DNA of 64,000 bases from Spirodela intermedia (lineage: Eukaryota; Streptophyta; Magnoliopsida; Alismatales; Araceae): assembly GCA_902729315.2 (NCBI GenBank), contig LR746267.1, forward strand, positions 6,016,424 to 6,080,423, written 5' to 3'. The position numbers and the translations under genes are program-made. This document shows positions 21,549-33,863 of this stretch, piece by piece; position 1 is the stretch's first letter; every line of letters begins with the position of its first letter. The notes below the pieces were generated by a model. That model made no database searches and was not told where the DNA came from. It worked only from the letters and a program-made list of their open reading frames with translations.

Positions 21549-24500
21549 ATATAACCTTCTTTGCGACTTGCCAGTTGATCAAGCTATAGTCACTTTGATA
21601 TCTTTCGAAATATCTAGTGACAAATGATAGATTTCGACAAGTACATGTTTGTGCATAATTGAGACTTAACTAGAACAACATATGTTTTTTTCTTCATTAC
21701 AAGCCTCTCAGCATTAGAGAGAGGTCCTTGTAATTTCCTTAGTTTATCACATTTAACAATAGGTGCTTTACTAAGAGAGTAATTTTTCATTGAAAATCAT
21801 TCAATACATTAGATATGAATGACCTTTGAGATAGATCAAGCATGTCTAAAGACCTATTCTAGTGAATCTCTATGCCATTACGTAATTGACTTCACCCATG
21901 TCTTTCATATTAAAGTTGATTGATAGAAATTCTTTAGTCTCCTTTAATAAACTAAAGTTTGAACTAAGAAGTAGAATCTCATCTACATACATCACAAGTA
22001 ATATCCATTCACTCTCACTTTTCTTCAAGTATATATATTGATATCTAAAGAGCTCCTTCCTAGTTAAACCCCAAGGATGTGATAACTTCATTGAATTTAA
22101 AATACTACTTGTTAGAAGTTTGCTTGAGTCCATAAATAGATTTATTCAATTACAAATCATATGTTCTTTAAGGCTACTATATGTACACTCCTTCCTTTAG
22201 TTTGTCATTTAGAAAATCTATTTTCACATCCATTAAATATAGCTTGAAATCAAAATGAGTTATTAAGGTCATGATTATCTTCAATGAATCTTTAAAGGAA
22301 ATAGAGGCATAAGTCTCATAATAGTCAATATCTTCTTTCTGTGTGAAACCCTTTGCTACATGTCTAGTTTTATATCATTTAATTGTACTATCAAGATTGA
22401 ATACCTTTATGTCTAACTATTTAGTTTTATAAACACATTTGTAACCAATATGTTTCTTTCTCATAGGCAAGTTCACGATGTACCATACTTGATTGCAATC
22501 CATGGACACAAACTCTTTCTTCATATTTGTAACCATGGATCAGAGTTCACATAATTCATAGCCTGTGAAAATATAATGAGATCACTTATCTCTTGACCTA
22601 TGGCTTCACTTGAGAGATATACCACATAGTAAGATGAAATAGCTGATTTTCTTTATATGTTTGATCTTCTTAAATTTGCTTCTTAATCTTAATGTAGATC
22701 TTGAATAGATGATCTACAGTAAGCTAAGATGATTGATCATATGGTTGCTCTTAAGTAGGTGTATTTATCTTTTCATTGTTGTCCAAGGTTGGAACAACAT
22801 ATAACAAATAAACCTCAGTCTCCTGAATAAGAAACATATCATGAACTTCACTAAAAACTTGTTGAGATATAATAATATTTTCATGAGACTCCTCAAAAAT
22901 GAAATCCCTAAGGATACTCCCATTGACACATACGTACACTAAAAAGATAATTCTATCCATTTTAACAACTCTTGTGGTATGTGTAGGACAATATAATCTA
23001 TATCCTCTCGACTGCTCTAGATAGTCAATGAAGTATCCACTAATTGTCCTTAAATCTAGAGATTTCTCTTGTAGATTGTAAAGTTTAATTTCAATTGGAC
23101 AACCCCATATGTGCATGTAACCTAAAGAGGGTTTTTTATTAGTTCATAACTTGTGATTTTTTTTTATGGACTTTGTTGGTACCCTATCTAGAATATGCAC
23201 AATTGTCTTTAAAGCTTCACTCTACATTGAGATTAGAAAAGTAGAATAACTCATCATAACATTGACCATTTATTTAAGCAATATGTTTCATCTTTCTGCA
23301 ACCCCATTCATGTTAGGTTTGCCAGGCATTATGTATTGGGTACTATGTCATGTTCCTTAAAAACAATGCAAATGGTCTTAGCATTTGTCCTTTCTCAATG
23401 TGTCTACCATAATATTCTCCGCCTCCATCTAGTTTGATTGCTTTTATAAGGTTTCTTAATTGTTTCTCTAACTTTTTCTTAAAATCTTTGAACATGTCAA
23501 AGACTTTAGATTTATCATGTATGAGGTAAAGGTACATAAACCTTAAATAGTAATGATAAAGATTACAAAATACTTCTGACCTGTAAAAACATGGATGAAA
23601 AGGTACACATACATCTGTATGAATCAAATCTAACATTGCCCCACATTTTATGGTATTTTTCTTGAATGTGTTGACTATTTTTACTTTGATGCAATCAACA
23701 CAAGTATCGAGATTTATGAAATTCCAAAATCTCAAAAGATTTTCTTTCACTAATCTCTTCACCCTCTTTTAGGATATGTGTCCCAACCTCTTATGCCACA
23801 AAATTGTTGAGTTATCATCAGTTCTATTTCTTTTATTCAAGAAAACTAGAGAAATAATTTCAGAAGAAATATTAAGCTTAAATCTATCAATTACACTAGT
23901 CCAAATGAGAATGTTTTCTCTAGTTAAAGACATGCTTGATGCATCAAGAATGACGTGATAATTATCTTTAATTAATTTGATAGCAAATATCAAATTTCAT
24001 TGAAATGATGGAATATAAAAGTAATTTTTTAGAAGTAAAGTTTCTCCAAACTCTAGAGTGATTCTATAGTCTCCCATTGACTTTATGTGCAAACATATCT
24101 GATTTTCGAATACGATATACAATTCACACTCACTTGAATGCCACCTTATTAGAAATCCTTGGAAGGTGGTTGAAATGTGTACAATGGCACATGAGTTAAC
24201 CCAACAACTCTATTTAGGAATGTAAGCCAAACTTGATTCATGACATATGACAGAAACCTCATTACTTGAATTCTATTTGATTAACCATTCCTCTTGCTTC
24301 GGGCATCTTTTTTTCAGATGACTAGGTTTTTGGCAGAAGAAACACTTAACCTTAGAGATTGAGCCTTTAGTCACACCTACTTCATACTTCTTCTAAAGAT
24401 TTCTTAATCATCTTGTCTTTTGATGCATGCTTCTTTGATCCATGAGTTACCATATTCACAATATCTATCTTGTCTAGTTGACTAACACCTTGTCTTTCTT

Positions 24501-25046
24501 CCTCCTAAACACACTTGGTCATGAGATCATTCATTGACCATTCATCCTTATGTATGTTATAGGAGACGTTAAAAAGATCATATTCTGCTAGTAATATCTG
24601 CAAGATGTAATGAATCAAAAAGGTCTTAGGAATAGTAATCTTTAGATCATTTAATTTTCCTACAATGTCACACATAGCCATGATGTACTCTGTATGTTTC
24701 CTTTTTCTGTATAACGTATGGAAGTAAACTTTTGAATCAAGGCACCTACTTTGACTTTGTCAGATCCAACAAATTGTTATTCAATCATTTCCATATAAAC
24801 GATCATCAAAGTGTTAGAAGTCACATGACCTCTAATATCTCTAGGCGCATGTTGTAACATGAATGATAAAGACAACACATTGGATCTCTCTCATTTTTCA
24901 TGGAAAATTTTTGTGTATGCATTACTTTCATCAATAAGTGTTGTAGGAGTAGATACTCAAAAGCAAAGATCCAAATCTATTAGGCACAATTGAAATATCA
25001 AAGCTTCTTTTCATTCTAAAAAGTTTGCATCATTCAACATAGGTAC

Positions 25047-25769
25047 CCTAACCCCTCTATCTACTACAAATAAACAACTCACATGAAATGACCTTTATAG
25101 TTAACAATAGTAAAATTATAACTTTACGTAGATGAAATAATGTACTATTAATTAAATGAACATGAAACTAATTGCACATATATAAGAGTCTATGAAATAT
25201 AGTACCATTGAGTACTTAAATGCTTCATATTTAATATCTAAATGCAATCATTTCACCTATTTCGATATAAGCATAACAATCTCACATTAGTGATTGTTAT
25301 GCAAAGTTAATATTTATCTAAATGTTAACATTTAGATATAAGCATATCTAAATGTTAATCTCACTTATCTAAATGCAAAGTTGAATGCCATCCGAATTAG
25401 ATTTAAAATCTAATTGATGTAATTAATACAAATAACTATTCATACTTAGTGTCATGTTGGTGAGGAAAACAAGTTTCCCTGGTTACATGACATTCAATAT
25501 ATTTTTACAAATAGACTAAACAAATTAATGTTCTATCTTGATAGTCTAATGCATATTGCATGTCATACATCTAATTATTATGTAAAATTCAAAACACCAA
25601 TGACATAGATATAGACAATAAATTAGAACATCGAAACTGCAATATGCTAATAATGAACACATAAAATAATAAATAAAAACGTAAAAATAATAAAACCATG
25701 TATTTATTATTATTATTTTATAATAATCGATGTCAGATGATGTCATCACCGGGCAGCCATCGTTTTGCG
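25047..25769. other. AT-rich leader or flank of the copia element
   Basis: AT-rich DNA upstream (minus sense) of the copia gag start. A short tandem motif TATCTAAATGTTAA recurs near 25310-25380. No primer-binding site complementary to initiator tRNA was found, so LTR and leader limits are unknown. Confidence 0.4.
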
Positions 25770-26852
25770 ATCCATGTGAGGTGGTTCGCACGATAAAACC
25801 CTAATGGGCAGCAAAATGTCCACTGCGACGGCGCCTTGGGAGGTGCAAAACGTCCACCGCCTTTAACCTCGCCTCGGGTAGTGAGTCACCGCCTCCCACG
25901 AACCACTTCGTCAGCCCAGGAGGCAGCGCTCGAATCGAGGCCCTACCGCCTCAGACGGTCGCCACGCTCCACCCCTCTCCGCCAATGTCGGCGGTGGTGG
26001 AGCACACTGCGGAGGCATGGAGTGCAACCGCCACCACAGCAGCTAGTGGTACGGAGCCGAGGCCGACCGGAGACAGCATCGACCCCCCCGGCGTCACCGC
26101 CCCCATCCTCTGCCAGTCGAGCCCACCAGCGAAAACGGGGCCCGCTGCTATGAGACCACCGCCGCGACCAGCACGACGGCAGTGGGTATTTGGGACTTCC
26201 GTTGTGGCAACCCACGCCTTGATGACCTACGACGGTTGTCTGCGTGCTCACACTGCACTGCCTAAGACCACTTGCCGCAACGGCCGTATGCGTGGCCGCT
26301 ATTGTGGTCTTCCTGGCCACCAATTTCCCGGTCGCCAACGCGGCCAGTGGCTGCCTTGATCTACACCTCGTATGGACGACACGATCGCCTACTCGGCCGC
26401 TTCCATCGTCTCAACCTCACGGCCGACGTATGGTGTGGTCCCCATGCGGCGACTTAATGGCCGACTGTGGTTCTCATATGCCTCATATGCGACAAAAGTC
26501 GCATAGAATAATCAGAACAGAGAGGAGAAAACATACTCTGATGGATGTTTGCCATCAATCAGAAAATGATGGAAATGATGAAATCGACGTACCTATGTTT
26601 GCCACAATGTAGAAAATGATGAACGTCTTCCGATCTTTCTCCGATCCCCGCAATCAGAACCTCTCTCCTATGGACAGAGTGTCTTTTCTTTTGTTCTGTT
26701 GCGTTGAAACCCCAAGGGTAGGCCTTTATATAATACACTCCATAACCGTATTACAGTTTTGTCCTGGCTAAACCCTAACATCACGAATCATTTATAATCG
26801 TATTAATATCCAATTTGATTAGAAAAGTCACGATAATAGAGTTTTGACTCCG
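25770..26852 (-). other. GC-rich island with a minus-strand TATA box, identity unknown
   Basis: Between 25770 and about 26480 the DNA is abruptly GC-rich and open in several frames, but no product is recognisable. On the minus strand a TATA-like TATATAAAGGCC lies near 26728-26739, upstream of this island. The element-like sequence stops at about 26850 with GACTCCGACA against the truncated UGT fragment; on the minus strand that edge reads TGTCGGAGTC, as an LTR start would. It may be the 5' LTR and leader of the minus-strand copia element or a different element. Function unresolved. Confidence 0.35.
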
Positions 26853-27295
26853 ACAGCCCTGTCCCCGGATCCTCTCCTCGAACCCCTCGGGTAGCAAGGC
26901 GGCGGTGTCGCCGGCCAAGTCCTCCTCTTTCAGCACCCACAGGAACGGGCGGCCCGAGGCCTGCAGCCCCCGCACCATCTCCCAATGCTGCTCCTTGCTG
27001 AAATAGTTGAAGCTCTCCAAGCCCACAAACACAACCGATCTCGACTCTTGCGAATCAAGCCATGTCAACAACCTTTCATTGTCTTCCACCTTTGTCTTCT
27101 CTATTTCGTCCTTCTCGGACCACAGTGAGTACGGGCGGACGAAGAACCCTCATCAGGCCTCTCTCCGCACGAACTCATCGTAGTAGGCCGGCTCCAGGTC
27201 GTAGAAGGTGCTCAACATCATGTCAAAGCACTCCTGCGTCAACTTTGTTATCAGATCCAAGATCTCGACATGATGGTCGCGGATTCGTGCCAGGA
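26853..27295 (-). pseudogene. UGT fragment A (middle part only)
   Basis: Matches codons about 191-334 of the intact UGT: an RIRDHHVEILD-like start near 27290, DLEPAYYDEF, SLWSEKDEIEKTKVEDNE, SRSVVFVGLESFNYFSKEQHWEM, ASGRPFLWVLKEEDL and LLPEGFEERIRGQG. The N-terminal acceptor domain and the whole PSPG box are absent, and an in-frame stop and frameshift occur near 27150. It abuts foreign DNA at about 26852, just before the PSPG box would begin. It cannot make a working enzyme. Confidence 0.85.
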
Positions 27296-27344
27296 CGCGC
27301 CATCTGTATCTCTGCCCATTATCAAGATCTCGGCAAGAGCTCTA

Positions 27345-30300
27345 GTGGCTTGAATATCATTGAGTTAATTTTATTTAAAATAATTCACTGAAGTTTAAGT
27401 ATTTGAAATTATGGTCAATCAAGTAAATATGAATATAAATATAAATATAAATATAAATATATGTAGAGATTAGATCTTATTCTAGTTTTATGATTAGCTA
27501 AATTTAAAAGGGATACTAAGACGTTAATCACTTATTGTCTATAAATAGGGGGTCATGATCTTTGGGTCACACATATTTGTGCCTTCATGAATTTAAGTAT
27601 GACTTCAATTCATTCTTATCATATTTTATGATTCTTTATTTGTCTTTATACTAAATTCTTTAGATTCAATAAGTGGTATTAGAGCTAGGTTGTGTTAAAT
27701 TTTTGGAGAATGATATGTTATGTTGTTCCTGTTTTTTGTTTAACTTGGTATCATTTTTTTACTCCTTATCTTGAGAATAGATTCAGGCGTCCATTGTGAT
27801 CGAAAGTTTTTAACCTTACCATGGACGGACTAGTGGGCTGTACAGGCCGTGTAGATAGATTTGTCGACTGTCAACTCTTCTTCTTTCCCTGGAGAGGATG
27901 AGTGCTGATTTCCTCACACCTCTCTTCCTCTATTTTCCCGAATGAAGATTTTCATTTAGAAATCAAGGGCTATAGGAGAGGCCTAGCCATTTCTCTTTTC
28001 CCTTTATGTCGTCAGACAGAAGGCTAGAGAGCGGTGGATGACGTTTCTAGATATCTAAATGCTAGAGGGCTCCAGAAGGTGAAGAGGAGGCACAAGATGA
28101 TGACGGAGGGTTCCAAAAGTTGTGTCATAGGTAGAGGGATGCAGTGGCTTCTGTACACCTCTTTCCATTATGTTCCTCCTCTTTTTTAGGTTATTGTTAA
28201 AGACTGATCATTATTTGAATTTGATTGAGACATATTGTACCATCTTTTAGATAGAACTTGATTTTTATTTCTAATTTAGATAAATTTAGTTATTTATCTA
28301 TTTAGAAATAAAAATTTATTCTATTTGATAATTTAAATTGTATTAGTACTAAAACATTATCTGGTCATTATAACATATATTTATTTGATATAATACTCTC
28401 TTCTAATGAAATCTTACATATAAGTTCAAAGAGTATAAAAACAAAATTAATTAATGAGAATTTAGTTCATTATGCCACAATAGATTAAGTCATATTTTTA
28501 AAAAGAGAACTAGTCGACTTATGTCTAGTGAAATTCTTGACCCACTTGATTATAAGAATTTTGATATGTGTCAAATGTATCAGGAGAAAAGAATAAAGAT
28601 AAAGAAAATATGTGACAATCAAGTTTTAGGGGTCTTAAAATTAATACATATGAATATTTGTGAATCATTTCATATAATCTCTTAGAATGATAAATAACAT
28701 TTTATTATATTCATAAATGATTATTTTTTATTTAAATACTTATATCTCATTTATGAGAAGTTTTAATCAGTAAATGTGTTCAAGAAATATAAGACCAAAG
28801 TGGAGAATCAACTCACAAATAGACTAAAGTTATCATATCAGATTATGGTGGTAAATACTATGATAAATATGATGAATCAGGTGAATAATATCAATGCCCT
28901 TTCATTAAATTCTAAGAGGAGTGTAACATCATCCCATGATAAACTATTGTAGGATCTATTAACATTAAGTGGTGTTGTTGAATGATGACACATAACATTA
29001 AAAGATTTAGTAAAAAATACAATTGGTCAATCTACCATATCAAACATCCTCTAAGGAGAAGTATTAAATATTTCAACTTATTTGCTTAATCAGGTTCGAA
29101 TTAAGGCAACTATCAAGACTCTTTATAAGCTCTAGATATGCAACAAGACTAATTGAAAGTATTTACATATTTTATATTATCTAGAAGAAGTAAAACCTTA
29201 CAAACTTAATGAAAATAAAACTTAATTCCAAAATAGTTAGTTATTATTTTCTTGGATATCTTGAAAGGTATAATAAAAGGTCTAAGTTTTATATTCCTAC
29301 TACTAAGGTTATTTTTTAGATGAAAAATACTAATTTCTTAGAGGATATTGAGTTTATAAGAGAATATAAAATTAAATATATTAATTTTAAAGAGACATAT
29401 GTAAATATTATTTATATTACTATTGACAATAATATAGATACCATCACCTTGACTAACACTGATCAAGAAGCTACTTAAGATTAAATAATATCTTCTCACT
29501 TTAGAAAATAAACTCAGCATACTCAAAAAAGAATTAGCGTCATTAAGAAGATCCACTAAAGAAAAGAAGAATATAATTTCAGATGATTACATCATATTTC
29601 TTTTAAAAGATGAGGTTGGCATCGGACTGATGGAAGATGATTCTATTAACTTTTATTAAGTCATACAAAGTTTTAATTCTCATAAGTGAATAAAAATCAT
29701 AAAAAAATAGATTAAATTTATGAAAGATAATGATGTTTGAGATCTTGTCTCATTATCTCAAAGTACAAAGCCCATTGATTATAAATAAATATTTCAATCA
29801 AGAAAAATTCGAAAGGTAATATAGAAATATATAAAGCTTGTGTTGTTGCTAAAGGATTCACTCAAAGACAAGGTATTGATTATATAGAAACTTTCTCTCT
29901 GATTTCATCAAAACACTCTTTTAAAATAATAATGTCACTAATATTGAATTATATCAGATAGATGTAAATACTATATTTTTCAATGGTGACATTGATGAAA
30001 TAATATATATAGTACAATTAAAAAATTGTCTCAAGTACCCAAATAAAATGATATGTAAATGAAAGTTCATCTATGGATTAAATCAAGTTTCCCTTCAATA
30101 GTATCACAAATTTCATCAAGTTATCATCTCATTTAGTTTGAGATCAATATGGGTGATAAATATATATATATCCTAAGTTTAGTGAGTGTAAACATATATT
30201 TCAAGTTTTATATGTCGATGACATATTACTTGTCAGTAATAATATAAGCTTTTTATGTGACATTAAAAAGTTTTTGTCAATTTTTTTTGAGATTAAAGAT

Positions 30301-32027
30301 CTCAGTAAAGCATCTTTTACATTGAGCATAGAAATATACCAAGATCACCCTCAAAATATCATGAGATTGTCACAAAAGTACAATATTGAAAAAGTCATTG
30401 AGAGATTTGATATATAAGAAGGTAAACCATATGATATCTCTATTGTTAGAAGAGATAAGTTTAGTCTCAATTAGTGTCCTAAGATTGATTATTAAGTTAA
30501 AAAAATACAAAATATTCTTTATATATTAGTCATTAGAACTTTATATATATTCAAGTATGTATGCATCTAGATATTATGTACATAATTAGAGTATTAAAAA
30601 GATATTTAAGTAATCTTAGTGTGGATCATTTGAAAGCAATCAAAAAAATTATATGGTACTTCCAAAAGACAAAAAATCATATTCTCACTTATATAAAATC
30701 AAATCATTTAGAGATCATTAGGTATCTTAATGCTGATTTCACTAGATGCACTAAAAACAGAAGATTCTACAGGTTATATCTATTTGTTATTTAGAAGAGC
30801 TATATCATAGAAGAGTACTAAGTAGACACTTATAACTTCTTCTATCATGGCAACATAGTTTATAATATGTTATGAGGCATTCAATCATGGAGTTTCATTG
30901 AAGAATTTTGTTATAGAGTTACAAATTTTAGATGGAATTAAAAGACTATTAAAATTATATTATGACAACAAATCAATCATCATATGTTATGGTAATAATA
31001 AGAGTTTGAGAACTCTAAACATTTAAATATCACATTTCTAATTGTTAAGGAAAGAGTTTATAATGGCCAAATATCTATAGAAAATATTAAACAAACACCA
31101 TGATAGTAGATCTACTTATTATAAGAAACTACTACCAAAGGTCTTTCAATAACATATTATTCATATGAGTATAATACCTCATGAGGATATGTAATTTCAG
31201 TAGAAGTTTATATGTTGATATTCATATATTCATAAACATATCTTTTGACTATTTTATGTATGAATAAAGTTTATGATTTTTTTCACTTTGAATGTGGTTG
31301 TTTGATCTCAATTCTAAATAAGGAAGACTAAGTTAGAAATGTATATATATAAGTTACATTTCATATAATTTATATGCTACACATTTATAGTTAATCTATG
31401 TCATTCATTACATCGACATCTGTGATTATTTTTGGGTTCAGTCACACGAAAAAAATGTGATGAATTTTTTTTTCCTATATAAATATAATGATAGATTAAA
31501 TCATTATAGATGCTTTGACAATGATAGTAAAATATTGAGCCCATAAGGTCATAATATATAATATAAGCTATCATATATATTATCTTAGTTGATTGTTAAA
31601 ATAATCTGAATGTGAACAATTATATATGAATTATATATTATGGGGTTATCATTGAGTTATCTCACTTAAAGTGATTCATTGGTATTTAAGTATTTAAGAT
31701 TATGGCCTCTCACATAAGTATAAATATAAATATAAATAAATGTAGAGACTAATTATTATTTTAATTTTATGATAGACTAAATTAGAAAAGACACTAAAAG
31801 CTAACCACCTCTTGTCTATAAACAAAGGGTCATGGTTGTTAAGTCATATATCGAGAGTCACTCTTGTAACATCCCATCTCTATTGAGTAAAAACGACTCT
31901 TATGTGCTCATCTAAAAGGTCATCTTTGTATTTGTGTCTTCATAGATTCAAGTATGACTTCAATTCATTATTATCATATTTTATCATTCTTCATTTTTTC
32001 TTAACACTAGATCCTTCATATTTAACA
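27345..32027 (+). mobile_element. Decayed Ty1/copia retrotransposon with LTR remnants
   Basis: The 3' LTR is about 31330-32027; the 5' LTR is left-truncated (about 27345-27668) and matches the last ~380 bp of the 3' LTR (shared blocks TTTAAGTATTT, the ATAAAT repeat, TTGTCTATAAA, ATGACTTCAATTCATT). Directly after the 5' LTR, TGGTATTAGAGC at 27674-27685 is a primer-binding site for initiator Met tRNA with one change. Internal plus-strand remnants, heavily frameshifted: a gag-pre-integrase-like stretch near 28500; SDYGGKYYDKYDE (integrase) near 28840; VWDLVSLSQSTKPIDYK and AKGFTQRQGIDYIETFS (reverse transcriptase) near 29740-29900; YVDDILL at 30211; RNase H-like sequence to about 31130. The element lies between UGT fragments A and B. 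Confidence 0.8.
27426..27461 (+). repeat. (ATAAAT)n microsatellite in the 5' LTR
   Basis: About six copies of a 6-bp unit. A shorter run sits at the equivalent place in the 3' LTR near 31722-31742. Confidence 0.8.
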
Positions 32028-32034
32028 TGAGATC

Positions 32035-32697
32035 TCCAAACTATCATAGAATCACGATCACCTTGTCAAGAACTCAGTTTATGATTAAATCAACGCAAGA
32101 GTGTGTCGGGCGTGGTGTTGAATACGTTCCATGACCTAGAGCCAGCCTACTACTACCAGTTCCACCAGACAGTGTCGACAAGGGTCCTTTGTCGACCCAT
32201 ACTCACTGCTGTCCGAGAAGGATGTTGAAGGAGGGGAAGGGGGATCAAGATGACAAATGCTTGGCTTGGCTGGAGACGAAGGAGACGGCCTTGGTGGTGT
32301 TTGTGGGCTTATGGAGCTTCCTCGTCTTGAGCAAGGAGCAGCTCTGGGAGATGGAGCGGGGACTGGAGGCCTCGGGCCGCCCGTTCCTGTGGGCGCTGAA
32401 GGAGAATGACTTCGCCGGCGGCGGCACGGACTGGCTGCCGGAGGGGTTCCAGGAGAGGATCCGGGGCCAGAGCCTTGTCGTCGAGGGGCGGGTGCTTCAG
32501 ATGGCGCTCATGAACCACCGGGCGACGGGAACCAGCCTCCGCGTCGGCGTGTGGATGTGGGACGGGTACAGGAGCAGTCTGCCGGAGGAGGCGGCCAAGG
32601 CGGTCATCAAGGGGGACGCCATCGCGCGCATTGTCTCGCGGTTCCTCCCGGCAGGCTCCGCCGACGAGGAGATGGAGGCACTACGGAAGGGGGGGAG
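32035..32697 (+). pseudogene. UGT fragment B, PSPG box deleted
   Basis: Begins at the codon corresponding to RIHDHH of the intact UGT (about residue 192). It runs in shifted frames through DLEPAYYYQF, then in one frame from DDKCLAWLETKE through VVFVGLWSF, EASGRPFLWALKEND and LPEGFQERIRGQ. After HRATG the reading jumps to LRVGVWMWDGYRSSLPEEAA. About 40 codons holding most of the PSPG box (AFVTHLGW to the QF end) are missing in frame. N-terminal half absent. Near 32690 it passes into inverted UGT 3' DNA. Not functional. Confidence 0.85.
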
Positions 32698-32938
32698 GGG
32701 GGTGCTTCTGCCGTGGCACAGCCGTAGGAGGATGGGTACCAAATGACGAACGGCCAGAAACATGAAGGAAAGAAACCACGTGGAGGAAGCTCCGAAGGAG
32801 AAGCTGTCAAGACAAACCCCACTCGGCATCTGGACGGAAGGCCTTGAGGCCGTCGATGAGTCTGGTGAGAGATCGTTGTAGGCCGCACTGCCCTCCTTTA
32901 TCGCCGCCAGTACCCTGGTGCGGTACCCGGCCGAATCC
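32690..32938 (-). pseudogene. Inverted UGT 3'-end fragment C
   Basis: The plus-strand sequence matches the plus-strand sequence of the intact minus-strand UGT locus at about 16550-16820. It covers the 3' flank (TGCTTCTGCC, GACGAACGGCC, CACGTGGAGGAAGCT) and the last ~40 codons (DLTRLIDGLKAF, PDAEWG), with a 2-bp insertion in GGTGAGAGATCG. It is therefore in the opposite orientation to fragments B and D on either side. Confidence 0.85.
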
Positions 32939-32939
32939 G

Positions 32940-33845
32940 CGACCATCACGCCAATACCTTGGATCTGATAACAAAGTCGGCGGGAGTGCTTTGGCATGAC
33001 GCTGAGCACCTTCTACGATCTGGAGCCGGCCTACTGCGACGAGTTCCTGCGGAGAGAGGCCCGACGGGGTCTTCGTCGGCCCGTACTCCCTGTGGTCCAA
33101 GAAGGAGGACGCAGAGAAGGTAAGGATGGAAGACGATGAAAAGTGCGTGGTGTGGCTTGACACCCAAGAGGTGGGATCTGTTGTTTTTGTGGGCTTCGGG
33201 AGCTTCTGCTGCTTCAGCAAGGAGCAGCACTGGGAGATGGCGTGGGGCCTAGAGGCGTCGGGCCGCCCGTTCTTGTGGGCTCTGAAGGAGAAGAAATTGG
33301 CCGGCGACAGCGCGCCCTGGCTGCCGGAGGGGTTCGAGGAGAGGGTACGTGGCCGGGGGCGTGTCGTCAGGGGCTGGGTACCCCAGGTGGCGATCCTGAA
33401 TCACCCGGCAACGGGGGCCTTTGTTACTTACCTGGGATGGAGCTCCCTGACGGAGGGTCTGATCGCCGGAGTACCCATGATCTCCTGGCCCTTGGCCTAT
33501 GACGAGTTTATCAACGAGAGGTTGGTTCTCAACATTCTCCGCGTCGGCCTGAGGATGTGGGATGGCTACCGTAGCAGCCTGCCGGAGGAGGCGGCCGAGG
33601 CAGTGGTCAAGGCAGAAGCCATCTCCCGAGTGGTCTCGCGGTTCGCGCCCCCGGGCTTCGCTGATCAGGAGGTGGAGGCGGTGAGGAAGCGGGCAGCCGC
33701 GTGCCGCGCCACCACTCGGGCAGCGGTGAAGGAGGGTGGTACGGCCTACAACGATCTCACTCGACTCATCGACGGCCAAAAGGCCTTCAGCCCAGAAGCC
33801 GAGTGGGGGGGAGTCTGCGGCCATCCCCAAACCCAAGAGTGGTAC
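32940..33845 (+). pseudogene. UGT fragment D, C-terminal half with frameshifts
   Basis: Starts at RIRDHHA, the same codon as fragments A and B, and runs to the C-terminus. The longest open part (33126 onward) reads MEDDEKCVVWLDTQE, VVFVGFGSFCCFSKEQHWEM, GWVPQVAILNHPATGAF, WPLAYDEF and DLTRLIDGQKAFSPEAEW. Frame breaks occur near 32985 and 33065, and an extra G in the G-run near 33805 replaces the normal C-terminus. The PSPG box has TYLGWSS, so the His of the usual HCGW is Tyr, which should harm UDP-sugar binding. No N-terminal acceptor domain and no catalytic His: a pseudogene, though a long one that gene predictors may call. Confidence 0.88.
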
Positions 33846-33863
33846 CCGTGTAATTTGAAGGGA

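Larger units (their letters stand above)
19300..25046 (-). mobile_element. Decayed Ty1/copia retrotransposon, interrupted by a solo LTR
   Basis: Minus-strand fragments occur in copia order. Gag: MLNDANFLE at about 25046 and a CCHC zinc knuckle (CFFCQKPSHLKKRC) at 24303-24344. Gag-pre-integrase: LWHKRLGHIS near 23770. Integrase: KAIKLDGGGEYYGRHIE near 23400-23460, with further integrase-like sequence at 22751-23116. Reverse transcriptase: LLVMYVDEILL near 21965-22000. RNase H: SWYNIK...STIKVEYIAYF and IYCDNEVVVKFSNNN near 19430-19680. The end motif, a degenerate DPLTKGLPP, is near 19340. Frameshifts and stops are frequent, and the YVDD catalytic motif has become YVDE, so it is dead. LTR copy 4 (19811-21543) sits inside the RT/RNase H coding region. 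Confidence 0.8.

Noticed and set aside
26781-27089. Short functional UGT-like protein
   Set aside because: It lacks both the acceptor domain and the PSPG box and is truncated by an insertion; treated as a pseudogene fragment.
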